The translations under genes were made by a program, and so were the position numbers. Of a stretch of DNA of 64,000 nt, positions 36,113-46,120 are shown piece after piece. Source of the stretch: a virus; IMG/VR virus record IMGVR_UViG_3300018428_005148, positions 36,651 through 100,650 of that record. One strand, written 5' to 3'. The notes beneath the pieces were generated by a model. That model was not told the DNA's origin and searched no databases. It worked only from the letters and a program-made list of their open reading frames with translations. Each line of letters starts with the position of its first letter. The stretch's first letter is position 1.

Positions 36113-39100
36113 TAATATCCTGCCCCACTACTGCCGGAACTTGATCCCGATCCTGATGTAGTAGAGCCTGATACCGCTGAACCTGTTGTGGTGTTCGAAG
36201 TGGCTGTTGATGTTGATGTGACCACAGTTCCGGAAGCCTCAAGTTGGTTGGCTCCAAGTGCTGTTATAATCGACACATCATCAACGGTGGCCCCACTGAT
36301 GAAAATCTCGTCTGCCGCTGAATCTATTTGGAACAGAGACCCAAAACTCTGACCGGATTGGTTTGGCACTATCACTGCGGTCAGCAGGTCTGGTGCCAAC
36401 CTGTTGTGTATGTATGCGGCTAATTCTGTAAAGTAAAACGTGTCACCAAAATCCCAGTTATCCAGTGCGAAGAATTCGTTTATGGCCTGTATCACACGTG
36501 TTTTAATCACTGCATTGGTGACGTTGGTTTTTGGATTTTTGACAACCTTGAATGTGGCTTGAAGTTCATCATCGGCGTTGTTTCCAAAAAGTATCTTGTA
36601 TTTCACAGGATGATAAACTATTTGATCAGACAGTGATTTCAATGGGTTAAGTATGCCCGAGTATGCGATTCTCAATTGGTCAGAGGTCGAAGGTGTTGGT
36701 TTAGCGCCTCCATCCTGCAACCAAACCCTGTATGCGTTGTCGTACGTTCTCTCCAACATGAAGATATCTATTATGTTAGACACACTAGGATCTATCCTGG
36801 TCTCCTGTCCTGCGTTGTGCTTGTATTGGAAACTGATCGAGCTTCTACCTTTTCTCGCAATATAATCTGTGCTGGTAGACAGTGTGTTGGTTGCTGAATC
36901 ATATTTTTTAATAACATTTTCTGATGTATCAAAGAAATAAAACAACTGGTTGTTGTCGTAACTTGTCACATTCAAGTCGATGTCCGACTCGTTCTGTGTG
37001 ACAACAAAGTTACTTGCGGCATATGGCCTGTATCGTTCTATGTTGTCATAAGAAAGATATTTTTCAAAGAATACGAATTTTGTTGATTCTGACAAGGTTG
37101 GCTCAACATATATGTCAAACAGTTCGGGATTGTCAACCACTCCGTCATCATCTCTGTCATAGAAACCTATTTTCACTTTCCTGTTGTCCTGGAATCCATC
37201 AGATTCTGTTACTGTGTCTACCACCTGCCATTCTAATGGATAACCAATACTGTTAGAAGTAGAAATAATGCTGTTTGTTTTAAGTATTTTCACCGTGTCT
37301 TTCACAGTCTGTCCTGTCTTGTAGTCGTAAATTTTTTCCTGGCTGTCATAATGGAATTTGTTTTGAGCTTCTGATTCAAAAATGTAATCCAACTTCCTAT
37401 AAGTTACTGTGTAGGTGCTACCGTCATTAGAAAACTTGAACCACCAACTTGTATCAAGGTTGGTTCCTGAAGTGTCGCCTGAGTTGTTCAAACTGAACAC
37501 GGCACTGCTACTCAAATTAGATGATGTAATTACTTTCCACGTTTCTGTGTCAATGTCATACCTTAAACCAAACTCCTCGTAGGCCTCTATTCTGTTCAAC
37601 AAATCTGCTTCCAGACTAGCCGGAAAAGATGTGGTCAAATTTGGAATTACGGCGTTGAGCACTGCTCCTCCTGGGACCACGTTTGCAAGTGTTACCGGGC
37701 CAGATCCGTTTTCCAAGTTTCCGTTTCCTCCGTTGGCTCCATCGCCAACCACTGCACCTATCTTGGCCCATATTCTGTCTTCGGCGTTTTCAGTGCTGGA
37801 AGTCACGAGTTTGCCATTTTTGAATTTACGTGTATCCGGAGATGTGAATTTGATCAATGAACCGACTTTTGCGTACTTCAAGTTGGACGTGGCAAAGTCA
37901 CCTATGACCAACGCTCCACTTTGGTCGACGTACCCTGTGTTGCTGTTGGATGATGTCGTGGTGCTGTTCCAGGTTGCAGTCAAACTGCTAAGATCTTTTG
38001 CGGCGTACTTCAAATAGTAAAATTGTCTGCTGTACGCTTCCTTTAATTTGGCTTCGACAGATGTATCTATAACTGATTGTATCTCACTCCTATTTGTAAA
38101 ATTAAAAGTGAACTGCTGAGTAGACTCTTCTCTGTAAATTATGCCGTCGTCGGCGAAAACATTTACATTACTGTAGGCCCCTGTCGGGTCTAATATTTCT
38201 TTTGCCCTCGATATTCCAGACGCTGATCTGTTAGTGGATCGTATTTTTACTATTTCCTGTGAAGCGGACAAAGGCACTACCTGGTAGTCCTCAGCGGTTA
38301 TCATCCTGTTCTGAGAGTAGTAAACCTGACCTGCCTTTTCTCTGATTGAATCGTTTGATTCTGTGGCAGAAGCGTTGTACACGCTTGACTTCAAACCTAA
38401 AGATATTGTGATAGTCTGCTGTGCCCCGTTCGCATCCGAGTAAGGCACCGCCAACTGTATGTTAGTTAGGTCCGCTGGCTGTATTGAAAATTTTTCATTG
38501 TCACTGACCCTAAAGTATGTCCTGAACGTGCCCAATGGTAGGTTAGAAAAAGTTCCGTCTCCGAAGACAAAATCTATTGCGTCATCTGTTTTTGTTACAA
38601 CATTGTAGATATTTCTTTCATTGTTAGAAAGTGAATTGTATATTGCATTATTACCGCTCAATGATGGTACCTTTGTCCACTTCTCCAGTATCTGCCCGAA
38701 TTGATCAAGTTTGTATAACCACACATCAGAATCATTGATGTCTATCTGTTCTATCGACTTGACAAAATTTGTAACAGCAGTGTTCACAGTGAACTCAGAC
38801 AGTTGTAGGTTACCTTGCTTGAAAAGGAAAAAGAAACCAGTGTTGTTGGAACTGTCTCCTGATCCATCTGACCTGTATGTGTAAGTAAGACCTGTGCCTG
38901 GTATAGGATCGCCTTCGTATATTGACTCTGAACCAGTGATCTTGCATGGCACTATTTCGAACTGCCTCGCCACTCCTCCCACTGCTTTGTTGAATTTAAA
39001 AAGCGGTAGGTCTGTCTGGTTGGAACTCAACGTGTAGACTTCCGTGTCGATGCCACCTATCTGTGATGACTCCCTGGGCTTGCCAAAAAGTTGTCCTGTT

Positions 39101-39594
39101 TGGTTGGCCGCGTTCATGATTGCGATGATCTGCTCACGGTAGTTTGAATTGGCGGAGTCATTCCATATAATCGTCTGGTTTGCAAGATTCACTCCCGCAG
39201 AGTCAAAGACATCTTGCGTTGTTGACACACTGTCCACTTTCAAAAGTCCTGTGGCCGGCTTGTTACGCTTTGCGTTGTAGTTGATTAGTCTTGCAAGACG
39301 CAAAACCGAATCACGCCTTTCCGCTGTCTCTAAAAAATTTTCTCTTGCGTTGAGGTCCACCCTGAACGAAAGGGCCTGGGCCACGTATGCTATCAGATCT
39401 ATCAGTGCGACGTATTCCGAACTCTCCGTGAAGTCATTGAAGTCATCAGGATAATTCTCTCTCAGATATGCCACCATGGTCCTACGAAGTGTCTCAAAAT
39501 CGTAAGACTTGAAATCTGCCTGCTTGAACGCTTGGTAAATTTTGCGCCAATCCTCGGCAACTAGCAATCTGTTTTGTCTATCTGTTGTGGCCAT
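36112..39594 (-). CDS. 6: Baseplate wedge protein gp6
   Basis: An 1160-residue homologue of T4 gp6 (660 aa), the wedge protein that dimerises to form the baseplate inner ring and belongs to the gpJ/baseplate-J superfamily. The N-terminus (KIYQAFKQADFKSYDFETLR, YLRENYPDDFNDFTESSEYV, LIDLIAYVAQALSFRVDLNA) is the well-conserved gp6 region. Middle insertions of low-complexity beta-structure make it longer than T4 gp6, as in cyanophages. A C-terminal tail is Ser/Gly/Thr-rich (about 35 residues). A perfect T4 late promoter lies 15 nt upstream of the ATG. It is followed by the giant protein with a 1-nt overlap. Confidence 0.92.
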   Translation of the reverse strand: MATTDRQNRLLVAEDWRKIYQAFKQADFKSYDFETLRRTMVAYLRENYPDDFNDFTESSEYVALIDLIAYVAQALSFRVDLNARENFLETAERRDSVLRLARLINYNAKRNKPATGLLKVDSVSTTQDVFDSAGVNLANQTIIWNDSANSNYREQIIAIMNAANQTGQLFGKPRESSQIGGIDTEVYTLSSNQTDLPLFKFNKAVGGVARQFEIVPCKITGSESIYEGDPIPGTGLTYTYRSDGSGDSSNNTGFFFLFKQGNLQLSEFTVNTAVTNFVKSIEQIDINDSDVWLYKLDQFGQILEKWTKVPSLSGNNAIYNSLSNNERNIYNVVTKTDDAIDFVFGDGTFSNLPLGTFRTYFRVSDNEKFSIQPADLTNIQLAVPYSDANGAQQTITISLGLKSSVYNASATESNDSIREKAGQVYYSQNRMITAEDYQVVPLSASQEIVKIRSTNRSASGISRAKEILDPTGAYSNVNVFADDGIIYREESTQQFTFNFTNRSEIQSVIDTSVEAKLKEAYSRQFYYLKYAAKDLSSLTATWNSTTTSSNSNTGYVDQSGALVIGDFATSNLKYAKVGSLIKFTSPDTRKFKNGKLVTSSTENAEDRIWAKIGAVVGDGANGGNGNLENGSGPVTLANVVPGGAVLNAVIPNLTTSFPASLEADLLNRIEAYEEFGLRYDIDTETWKVITSSNLSSSAVFSLNNSGDTSGTNLDTSWWFKFSNDGSTYTVTYRKLDYIFESEAQNKFHYDSQEKIYDYKTGQTVKDTVKILKTNSIISTSNSIGYPLEWQVVDTVTESDGFQDNRKVKIGFYDRDDDGVVDNPELFDIYVEPTLSESTKFVFFEKYLSYDNIERYRPYAASNFVVTQNESDIDLNVTSYDNNQLFYFFDTSENVIKKYDSATNTLSTSTDYIARKGRSSISFQYKHNAGQETRIDPSVSNIIDIFMLERTYDNAYRVWLQDGGAKPTPSTSDQLRIAYSGILNPLKSLSDQIVYHPVKYKILFGNNADDELQATFKVVKNPKTNVTNAVIKTRVIQAINEFFALDNWDFGDTFYFTELAAYIHNRLAPDLLTAVIVPNQSGQSFGSLFQIDSAADEIFISGATVDDVSIITALGANQLEASGTVVTSTSTATSNTTTGSAVSGSTTSGSGSSSGSSGAGY

Positions 39595-39608
39595 ACTGTT
39601 TGTATGGA

Positions 39609-39616
39609 TATTTATA
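39609..39616 (-). promoter_or_regulatory. T4-type late promoter TATAAATA upstream of gp6
   Basis: An exact TATAAATA on the minus strand in the 42-nt gap between gp25 and gp6. In T4 this element is recognised by RNA polymerase carrying gp55 (also encoded in this window) with the sliding clamp. It would start a transcript through gp6, the giant protein and the fibre genes. Confidence 0.8.
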
Positions 39617-39636
39617 TGTTATATTAAGTGCGTACT

Positions 39637-40050
39637 TTAAGATAGACGCATAAGAGAGTCTTCGTCGAAATTGAAGCGTAATTTCTCTGTGATATTAAGA
39701 GGCACGTAAGTGATAGTGGCCTGTATTGATATTCCTCTATCTGCCTCCTGAACAATGATATCTTGCGTTGCAAGTCGTGGATCGGCGTTGAGATTGGCGG
39801 TAACATCCTCTAGGATTTGGTCCTTAAGGTCCTCTGTGAACGGCTCGTGTATGGCGTCATATATGATTGTACCAAACTCTGGGTTCTCCACACGCTCTCC
39901 CTTTCGCACGCTCAACCTGTTGATGAGGTCCTGCTTGGCCACCTCGAAATCATACAATTTGTAGTTCTGCCTGTCGGCCCTCGAACTGAAACCTTTGAAA
40001 ACAACCTTCCCGTTGCCTGATGCAGTGCTGTTGTTGTCTCCGTATGCCAT
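39637..40050 (-). CDS. 25: Baseplate wedge protein gp25
   Basis: A 137-residue homologue of T4 gp25 (132 aa), the lysozyme-like-fold wedge protein that joins sheath to baseplate and is related to TssE of type VI secretion. It contains SRADRQNYKLYDFEVAKQDL and the conserved RVENPEFGTIIYDAIHEPF, the family's EPR-like core (here ENPEFG). The remaining part with ILEDVTANLNADPRL fits. The start overlaps the gp5 stop by one base (TAATG at 40050). The order gp5, gp25, gp6 is that of T4-like marine phages. Confidence 0.93.
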   Translation of the reverse strand: MAYGDNNSTASGNGKVVFKGFSSRADRQNYKLYDFEVAKQDLINRLSVRKGERVENPEFGTIIYDAIHEPFTEDLKDQILEDVTANLNADPRLATQDIIVQEADRGISIQATITYVPLNITEKLRFNFDEDSLMRLS

Positions 40051-42674
40051 TAATGCAACCTCCTAAATTCAACGTCGACCTTGCTGTAATCGACTGCCCA
40101 ATACCCCGAATCTGTCATGTGCCTTGCCCATGGCACCTCCTGTGCCATGACACCGATGTATCTTCCTGGTATCTGATAGTATTTAAACGAATATATGTTT
40201 ATGCCCGACGGGGACCTTCCAACAAGCCTTATGTCCTCCTTCAGCCTGCGATCACTGAACTTGCTGAACACTCTGCTCACTGCCTTGCCCACTGTGCCAC
40301 CTCCCAGCAATTTAGGCAGAGCAAGTGCACCTATCTTGACCCCTATGCTGGCGAATCCGGTCACTGAACCTCCGCCCATTGCTATGTCTCTCGCTGTGGC
40401 TCCTCCTAGCCCTGCCAGGAAGCCTGATGCCTGTGCCTTCACTGCCGATAAGGCAGTTGATGTGACTGCTGACGTAACTTGGCCAGCAACCACATTTTTG
40501 AATACGTTAGTCGTTGTCTTGATATCCGTAAGACTTTTGATACTGCGGATGTCTACGGTTCCCGTGATCCCGGATATGTCTAGGCCGCCGATGTTGGTGG
40601 GCAGTCCCGATCTTTCATATATGGTGTTGCCAAACTTGTCCACGCCTATGGCCTTCTTCTTGGTGAGTGCGTTGAACGCCTTGTCGGCCGCGCTCTGCAC
40701 CACGTTGTTGCCAACGTCTGTGGCGAAGCCCTTGATGTCTCCTGCCAGTATCTTGCTGGTGTCACCTATCGTGAACAGTTCCCCCGCCTGGTTAACAAAA
40801 ACATTGTCTTTGAACAAAGCAGTGGCTTCTTTTCCTGTGAAATTATCTATGACTTGATTGGACAGTTGGTTAGCCAGGTTGCCTGCCACGTCTTTTGCTA
40901 GATTGTTCACGTCAAAATCTTTCAACTTGTTGCTTATGCTGAGAGCAGTGTCAAATGCTCCTTGGGCTTGATTCTGTATGTCGAACAATTTGTCGTATTC
41001 AGCACCGAAATCTTGAAGCAACTGTTTTGCCTTCGCTGAGTCAGTGGAAACACCCATCTTCTCTTTCAAATATCTTTCTGCGTCCGCCTGGTACTGTCCG
41101 AGCCTGACGCTTTCTATGGGGCTCAATCTGTTCTTTTGCTCCATGTACTCGTTTGTGCCCGGTGATGACGCCAACCTGAACCATTGCTTGACGTTGTCCG
41201 CGCCGTCGATCGGTAAGGCGCCTTCGGTGGTGAAACCTCTAAATCTTGCCATTGGCTCGTGCGTCACAAACCTATGCACAGTGGTCTTGGTTTTTTTCGT
41301 GCCTCTTTTCAGTATAGCCGGTGAATCTTTTTTGGCAGTCTCGACATCAAGTTCCTCTCTTTCGTTTATGCTGATTCCTGGGTAGTCCGGCTTCAACCAC
41401 TTAGGTCCCCATGTAGAACTCGCGCTGGTGGAGTTGAAGTGCACCTGTGAGCCCGCTAGGTGGAATACGCCCAGTGATCCGTGTAACTGTGTGCCCGGGG
41501 TGAACGAAGAAATTCCGTCCTTTGCGTAATCTCTGATACTGCCTTTCTGTGAACTGTTGAATATGCCTTTCTCCCCCATGGTCATCATGTAACTGCCTGC
41601 ACTCTGGATTATGTCATTGCTTGAGCTCATCCTGATCTGCCCGCCGGCGTGCATGTTGATGTTGGTGTCCGAGTGTAAGTTGAAGTCCCCTTGGCTCCTA
41701 AGGTTGATTCCTCCCACGCCCGAGAATACGTCTATTCTGCCTTCACGGTCCATCTCCAGCCATGCGTTTCCGCTCGCGTTAGAGATGTATATCACACCCG
41801 CGGTGTCGTGCATCAGTATCTGGTGTCCCGATGCGGACCTCATCCTTACCAATTGGTTAGTGCCGTTTGCCGCTCCATCATCCATGACGAAACTGTGTCC
41901 ATGATCCCTGTCCACTCTCACCGGCCGGTTATCCAATCCTATTCTCGGCTGTGCAGAATCTGACTTGATCCTGCCCGGCGTCGTTATACCGAACACTGCA
42001 CTCGGAGTCTCACGCCTTGCAGAACTGCTTGTGGTCCCACGTTCTGGATCCTGTATCAGTCCTTGCTTACGCAACTGCTCTGCAAGACGTTCATTGATCG
42101 GAAACTTCTGATCACGTACCCTGACACCCTCGTTGACAAGCCTGTTACGCTCTCCTGCAGGCAAAAAATCTGTACCGTACTGCTCCTGTTTGGTCTGGCT
42201 ATCATAATCTGTACTGCCGGCCCTGGGTGCTGTCTCTGTCCTGGCCGCGTGTCCTGGTATCTGTTGGTTTACCAAAGGCTCCTGCACACATCCGATCCAA
42301 AATGCGCTCATCCTGTTCTTGTCGCCTTTTGCGAAGATCACCAACACCGAGGTGTCTATGTCGGGCGGAACCGCCCACATGCCATAACTGGTCTGGCTGG
42401 TGTTGTAGTTGTATGGATCATCCTTGCCGATCGCCTTGGCTGGTTTTGCACCGTAGAACGGTGACAGGTACTGACACCAGGTTATCTGCTCGGGCTTGGG
42501 ACTGGTGGTTCCCGAAAGTGCGGGTATGTTCACACCCAACCTGCCCATCCTCTCTGGATCTTCCGTGAACTTGACCGTGCCAAGATACGGGCCCGGATCA
42601 GAGTCCAGGAACCTCTCATTGAAGTCTTTCTGGTTGTCGTGTGTGTCTGTGAAACCCCTTGAATCTTTGTACAT
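40050..42674 (-). CDS. 5: Baseplate central spike gp5-like with C-terminal S74 chaperone domain
   Basis: An 874-residue spike protein. The N-terminal OB-fold region has PYLGTVKFTEDPERMGRLGV and IDTSVLVIFAKGDKNRMSAF, as in gp5/VgrG. Residues about 230-380 hold the VgrG-like segment SASGHQILMHDTAGVIYISN and DFNLHSDTNINMHAGGQIRM, a beta-helix needle. No T4-type lysozyme domain is recognised. The last 68 residues (SDRRLKEDI from S807) are an intramolecular chaperone of endosialidase (peptidase S74), with the self-cleaving Ser and following Lys of the SDRRLK motif present. The middle is predicted helical with low-complexity stretches. The gene is followed by gp25 with 1-nt overlap. Confidence 0.85.
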   Translation of the reverse strand: MYKDSRGFTDTHDNQKDFNERFLDSDPGPYLGTVKFTEDPERMGRLGVNIPALSGTTSPKPEQITWCQYLSPFYGAKPAKAIGKDDPYNYNTSQTSYGMWAVPPDIDTSVLVIFAKGDKNRMSAFWIGCVQEPLVNQQIPGHAARTETAPRAGSTDYDSQTKQEQYGTDFLPAGERNRLVNEGVRVRDQKFPINERLAEQLRKQGLIQDPERGTTSSSARRETPSAVFGITTPGRIKSDSAQPRIGLDNRPVRVDRDHGHSFVMDDGAANGTNQLVRMRSASGHQILMHDTAGVIYISNASGNAWLEMDREGRIDVFSGVGGINLRSQGDFNLHSDTNINMHAGGQIRMSSSNDIIQSAGSYMMTMGEKGIFNSSQKGSIRDYAKDGISSFTPGTQLHGSLGVFHLAGSQVHFNSTSASSTWGPKWLKPDYPGISINEREELDVETAKKDSPAILKRGTKKTKTTVHRFVTHEPMARFRGFTTEGALPIDGADNVKQWFRLASSPGTNEYMEQKNRLSPIESVRLGQYQADAERYLKEKMGVSTDSAKAKQLLQDFGAEYDKLFDIQNQAQGAFDTALSISNKLKDFDVNNLAKDVAGNLANQLSNQVIDNFTGKEATALFKDNVFVNQAGELFTIGDTSKILAGDIKGFATDVGNNVVQSAADKAFNALTKKKAIGVDKFGNTIYERSGLPTNIGGLDISGITGTVDIRSIKSLTDIKTTTNVFKNVVAGQVTSAVTSTALSAVKAQASGFLAGLGGATARDIAMGGGSVTGFASIGVKIGALALPKLLGGGTVGKAVSRVFSKFSDRRLKEDIRLVGRSPSGINIYSFKYYQIPGRYIGVMAQEVPWARHMTDSGYWAVDYSKVDVEFRRLH

Positions 42675-42689
42675 ATCCTAATTTATCCT

Positions 42690-44930
42690 TTAACCAACGC
42701 CGGGAACATTACCATCAGCATCGTCAAGCCTCTCGTTCTGACTATATTCGTAGTTGATCCTTTCTCTATCTCTATCCTTTTGTGTCTTTTTCTGTTTTCC
42801 TAGGTAATCCGGGTTCTTGGCGCTACTGCTCAGCACAAGAGGAGCCTGTCCCGTGCCCTGCTGGTTGTTCATCCTCACACAGGTCAGCGTCTGAAGGAAC
42901 TGTCCATTGGTGAACTTGCTGTCAACTTTGACCACCTGGTACACCCCGTTGAAGAACAGGTTTTCATCCCTGTACCTACGCTTGCCTGAGAACATGGTGC
43001 CCTCCACCCTTTCGTCCAGGTCCGCCGGCAACCGGTACCTGAGGTTGATCATCGGCATGAACGAGTCGGCATTGAACGACCCATATTCTTCGCTGAAGTC
43101 TTGGCCTGTTTGGTCTATCACCTGCACCGTTAAATCTTTCGTCCTCTGCTGTAGAAGTGCGAACACATCCTGGCACAGGTATTGCGGGTCACCCAGTATG
43201 TCCAATTCAATCCTCATCATGTCGGCCTCTGGGTTGGTCAGGTAGTCAAAGAACTCCTGGGCACGGTTTCCTCCCGCCCTCAGGTTTTTCACTGTGGACC
43301 TGCCCTTTATGTTTGAAGGATATGACCTCAAGGGCAGAAGTGGTTCTGGATAGTCTTCTTTCCCGAACACCTGGTTCCAGGCATTCACTGCCCACTTGGG
43401 TACCACGCCCTTTTCGTTTTCTGTCTGGTCATCACCCCGCACGTTCCTCATGTAGTATGCCGACTTGTAGTTCAGCCTCAGTCCCTGCACGTCGACGTTG
43501 TCACCTGTGTACAGGTAGTCGTAGTTCTTCCTGACGAACCTGTGCCAACTGACCTTGCCTATGCTCATTCCTGCAGTCAGTATTTTCAAAACGTGTATCT
43601 TGTATGGTATGGCCTTGTACACCAGTGTCTTTGGGTGCATCTTGGTGACGGGATCGAGCCTGTCGGTATCCGTGAACACCGTGGTCTTGATTTTGAACCA
43701 TGGAATGAACTGGTGCCTAACGAGTAGGTCTGCCACCTCGCCCTCCCTGTCCTTGTTGGTCAAGAGATCTCTGATCTCGCTTGTCCTAGTTGCCTCGTCA
43801 TTGGAAAGTTTGTAGCCGGCCATGTGCAGGTATGCACGCCAAAAATCCTGCGTAAGATCAAAGAAGCCAGGTTGTGACCTGATCCAGTCCTCGAACGCCT
43901 TTGTGACTGTTGTGCCTGCGTCAATTGTCTGCGTCTGGTTTTTTACAATCGCTGAGTATTCTGACAGACCGAAATCTTGTGGATTTATGTATTGTATTCC
44001 CGAGGCTTGGTTTACAGTTGCCCCGGTATGTATGCTGTCTAGGTCGAAAGCGTATTTGAAAAGTTGCGAGTCGAACAATCTGAGGTCCACCTCGAACTGG
44101 TACTTGTCCCTGTATGCCCTTACTTTCTCTTCTATCTCCTGATCCATCTGATCATCGAGGCCTTTCTCCATGGAGGTCTTCCACTCATTGAACGTGCCAC
44201 CGGCCTCCACCTCGAACTGTGTACGCAAAACCTTGAACCTGTCATCGAATGGCATGTCGCTGTAGGGCACTGCCGTGACGTCATAAACCGCTCCTCCCTC
44301 GTTGATGTCAAAGTCCACCCTGACTATCAACACAGGTATCTTTCTGGTCTCAGCCAGGCCAGTCAACACAGGCTTTCCATTTTCGTCTGTGCCTTTGAAT
44401 TCTATGGTCAGTAGCAACGGAGCGTCCTGGTAGTCCAGGAATCCGCTGTTGAAAGTGGCGGCCCGGACCTTCTCCGTGAACGTGATGCCATATGGTTCGT
44501 GTATCTTGAATTCCATTTTGGTGAAGTTAGAGGTGTTACGCTCCGAGTTGGGGCCTACGGTTGACAGTATGTTGACGTCTTCAAAGAACACGTCATGGTG
44601 CCTCTCCAGCACGTCTATGCTGTCCCTGTACTGATCGAACTGGGCATCCAGTCTTTCCAATACCGCGTCCTGTGCCGGTCCCCTTACACGTTCTTTTACT
44701 CGATCTTTTTCCGCGATCCTGTAACCACTCCTGGCTCCGTCTGGTCCTATTCCGCCTGTCCTCGCCACCACGTCGTGCAATGGTGCCTTGAGGTAGGCGC
44801 CTGACTTGATCTCTTCTTCGGTAACGCCGCTCAGTGTGAAGATGGTGTTGTAGGTCGCGAACCTGTGCAGGGGGTTGGGTTTCTCAGCGGTCTTATCTAT
44901 AAAACCTTCGTGTATGTTTGGATAGGCCAT
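42690..44930 (-). CDS. Baseplate hub structural protein (gp27-like candidate)
   Basis: A 746-residue protein between gp53 and gp5. It has the conserved blocks NPLHRFATYNTIFTLSGVT at the N-terminus, KIPVLIVRVDFDINEGGAVY, and a C-terminal part with MINLRYRLPADLDERVEG, NLFFNGVYQVVKVDSKFTNG and FLQTLTCVRMNNQ. The last block is the type of beta-barrel ending seen in hub proteins of the gp27/gpD class. Cyanophages carry a similar large protein in the same place. Together with gp5 it would form the central hub. It begins a gp5-gp25 run with 15 nt spacing to gp5. The T4 gene number is inferred from position, not from clear sequence identity. Confidence 0.75.
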   Translation of the reverse strand: MAYPNIHEGFIDKTAEKPNPLHRFATYNTIFTLSGVTEEEIKSGAYLKAPLHDVVARTGGIGPDGARSGYRIAEKDRVKERVRGPAQDAVLERLDAQFDQYRDSIDVLERHHDVFFEDVNILSTVGPNSERNTSNFTKMEFKIHEPYGITFTEKVRAATFNSGFLDYQDAPLLLTIEFKGTDENGKPVLTGLAETRKIPVLIVRVDFDINEGGAVYDVTAVPYSDMPFDDRFKVLRTQFEVEAGGTFNEWKTSMEKGLDDQMDQEIEEKVRAYRDKYQFEVDLRLFDSQLFKYAFDLDSIHTGATVNQASGIQYINPQDFGLSEYSAIVKNQTQTIDAGTTVTKAFEDWIRSQPGFFDLTQDFWRAYLHMAGYKLSNDEATRTSEIRDLLTNKDREGEVADLLVRHQFIPWFKIKTTVFTDTDRLDPVTKMHPKTLVYKAIPYKIHVLKILTAGMSIGKVSWHRFVRKNYDYLYTGDNVDVQGLRLNYKSAYYMRNVRGDDQTENEKGVVPKWAVNAWNQVFGKEDYPEPLLPLRSYPSNIKGRSTVKNLRAGGNRAQEFFDYLTNPEADMMRIELDILGDPQYLCQDVFALLQQRTKDLTVQVIDQTGQDFSEEYGSFNADSFMPMINLRYRLPADLDERVEGTMFSGKRRYRDENLFFNGVYQVVKVDSKFTNGQFLQTLTCVRMNNQQGTGQAPLVLSSSAKNPDYLGKQKKTQKDRDRERINYEYSQNERLDDADGNVPGVG

Positions 44931-44931
44931 T

Positions 44932-45231
44932 TTACAATCCTAGGTCACGGTTTACGTTGCTAGGCTTGGGCAACTGTATAGTCACGCCCGGCCTGAAATC
45001 GTATATGGGGTCCTCTATCTGGTCTGGGTTACGCTGTGCGAACACCCACCACAGCCTAGGCGTGCCGTACAAGTCATATGCCAGTAGGTCGGGCCTGTAT
45101 GCGTAGGTCCTCTCGATGGTGTAGCTCTGGTCATCCAACTCTGCAGTGATCACACGCGGCTGGAAAGCCTCAAGGTTGTCTTTGTTCTGGGTAGTGTTGA
45201 AATACGGTGAAGTGGATGAGTACTTGGCCAT
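44932..45231 (-). CDS. 53: Baseplate wedge protein gp53
   Basis: A 99-residue protein of the gp53 family; T4 gp53 is about twice as long (196 aa). The core ERTYAYRPDLLAYDLYGTPR followed by LWWVFAQRNPDQIEDPIYDF and GVTIQLPKPSNV is the LysM-like region conserved in cyanophage gp53. It joins neighbouring wedges in the baseplate. The ATG shares its first base with the stop of gp48 (45231) and the stop lies 1 nt before the hub gene, so these genes are one translational unit. Confidence 0.9.
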   Translation of the reverse strand: MAKYSSTSPYFNTTQNKDNLEAFQPRVITAELDDQSYTIERTYAYRPDLLAYDLYGTPRLWWVFAQRNPDQIEDPIYDFRPGVTIQLPKPSNVNRDLGL

Positions 45232-46067
45232 TATATGAATCCTATCTGATCTGCGCCCTTGCCATTCAACTCACCACGTGCGAAATCCGCCAGTGAGAAG
45301 TTCTTGATTGATTCCCTCGAGTAGACAGGTGTCAGTAGCACTGAAATGTTTGAAACTGTGGGTGCCCAGGTCTGGTCTATGCTGTTTGGATTGAATTGCT
45401 TACTTGCCGCCAGCTCTCGAGCGTCAGAACTCAGCCTTTGATACACGTCATCCTGTTTAGTGGATATGTAGTCTATGCCTTGTCTAAGTTCAACGTTGAA
45501 CGAGTTTACAACCACCGGGACCTTGTTGAACACATGGTCTCCAAAACCAGAAAGATGTAGTATCGGCGGAGGATTACCTTTGAGCGGCTGTTCCTTGCCA
45601 AAGAACATCTTGGTCACTGTACGCAAAAAATTTATTGTTGCCACCCAGTGAGCCGCGTCCTGTTGATTCTGCACCGGGAACTCTCCCAACACGTTGAACG
45701 AGTCCACCTGTGAATTCTGGTAGGCCTGGAATGGATAATTGCTGTGGGTCTGTGCCAATGGGTTATAGTTTGCCATGTGCTGTATCTGTACTACAGGCGT
45801 CAGAGGCCAGAAAATTCCACGTGACGGCACCAATGGTTCTAGAAGTTTGTTGTTCCGCATCAGGGCATCATACAATGCGTCAGCACCTGCCGGTATTGAC
45901 AACCTGACACGCCAGTCTACCTTGTCCTGCCTACCGCTCCACTTCGCACGTGCCTTCAGCACCCTGGAATCGACAGACACGCCTGACTTGGTAAGTCTAG
46001 ACAGCGTGCCGCCCAGTATGCCTTGGCCCACGTTCTTTGCTATGTTTCCAATTGCTTTTAACACCAT
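45231..46067 (-). CDS. 48: Baseplate tail-tube cap protein gp48
   Basis: A 278-residue protein resembling T4 gp48 (364 aa), which caps the baseplate and starts tail-tube polymerisation. Blocks include WRVRLSIPAGADALYDALMR, NYPFQAYQNSQVDSFNVLGE, DAAHWVATINFLRTVTKMFF and GIFWPLTPVVQIQHMANYNP. The T4 paralogue gp54 is similar, so the exact number is a little uncertain. It is the first gene of the leftward baseplate operon, 46 nt downstream of a perfect late promoter. Confidence 0.85.
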   Translation of the reverse strand: MVLKAIGNIAKNVGQGILGGTLSRLTKSGVSVDSRVLKARAKWSGRQDKVDWRVRLSIPAGADALYDALMRNNKLLEPLVPSRGIFWPLTPVVQIQHMANYNPLAQTHSNYPFQAYQNSQVDSFNVLGEFPVQNQQDAAHWVATINFLRTVTKMFFGKEQPLKGNPPPILHLSGFGDHVFNKVPVVVNSFNVELRQGIDYISTKQDDVYQRLSSDARELAASKQFNPNSIDQTWAPTVSNISVLLTPVYSRESIKNFSLADFARGELNGKGADQIGFI

Positions 46068-46112
46068 AATTTACGGTTGCTTTTCCTAGTAAAATTTCGT
46101 ATACTTTAACTA

Positions 46113-46120
46113 TATTTATA
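46113..46120 (-). promoter_or_regulatory. T4-type late promoter TATAAATA upstream of gp48
   Basis: An exact TATAAATA on the minus strand in the divergent region between gp48 (leftward) and gp55 (rightward). It would drive the gp48-gp53-hub-gp5-gp25 operon. The divergent gap (46068-46210, 143 nt) shows no second element of this type facing gp55, in line with gp55 needing to be made before late transcription starts. Confidence 0.8.
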
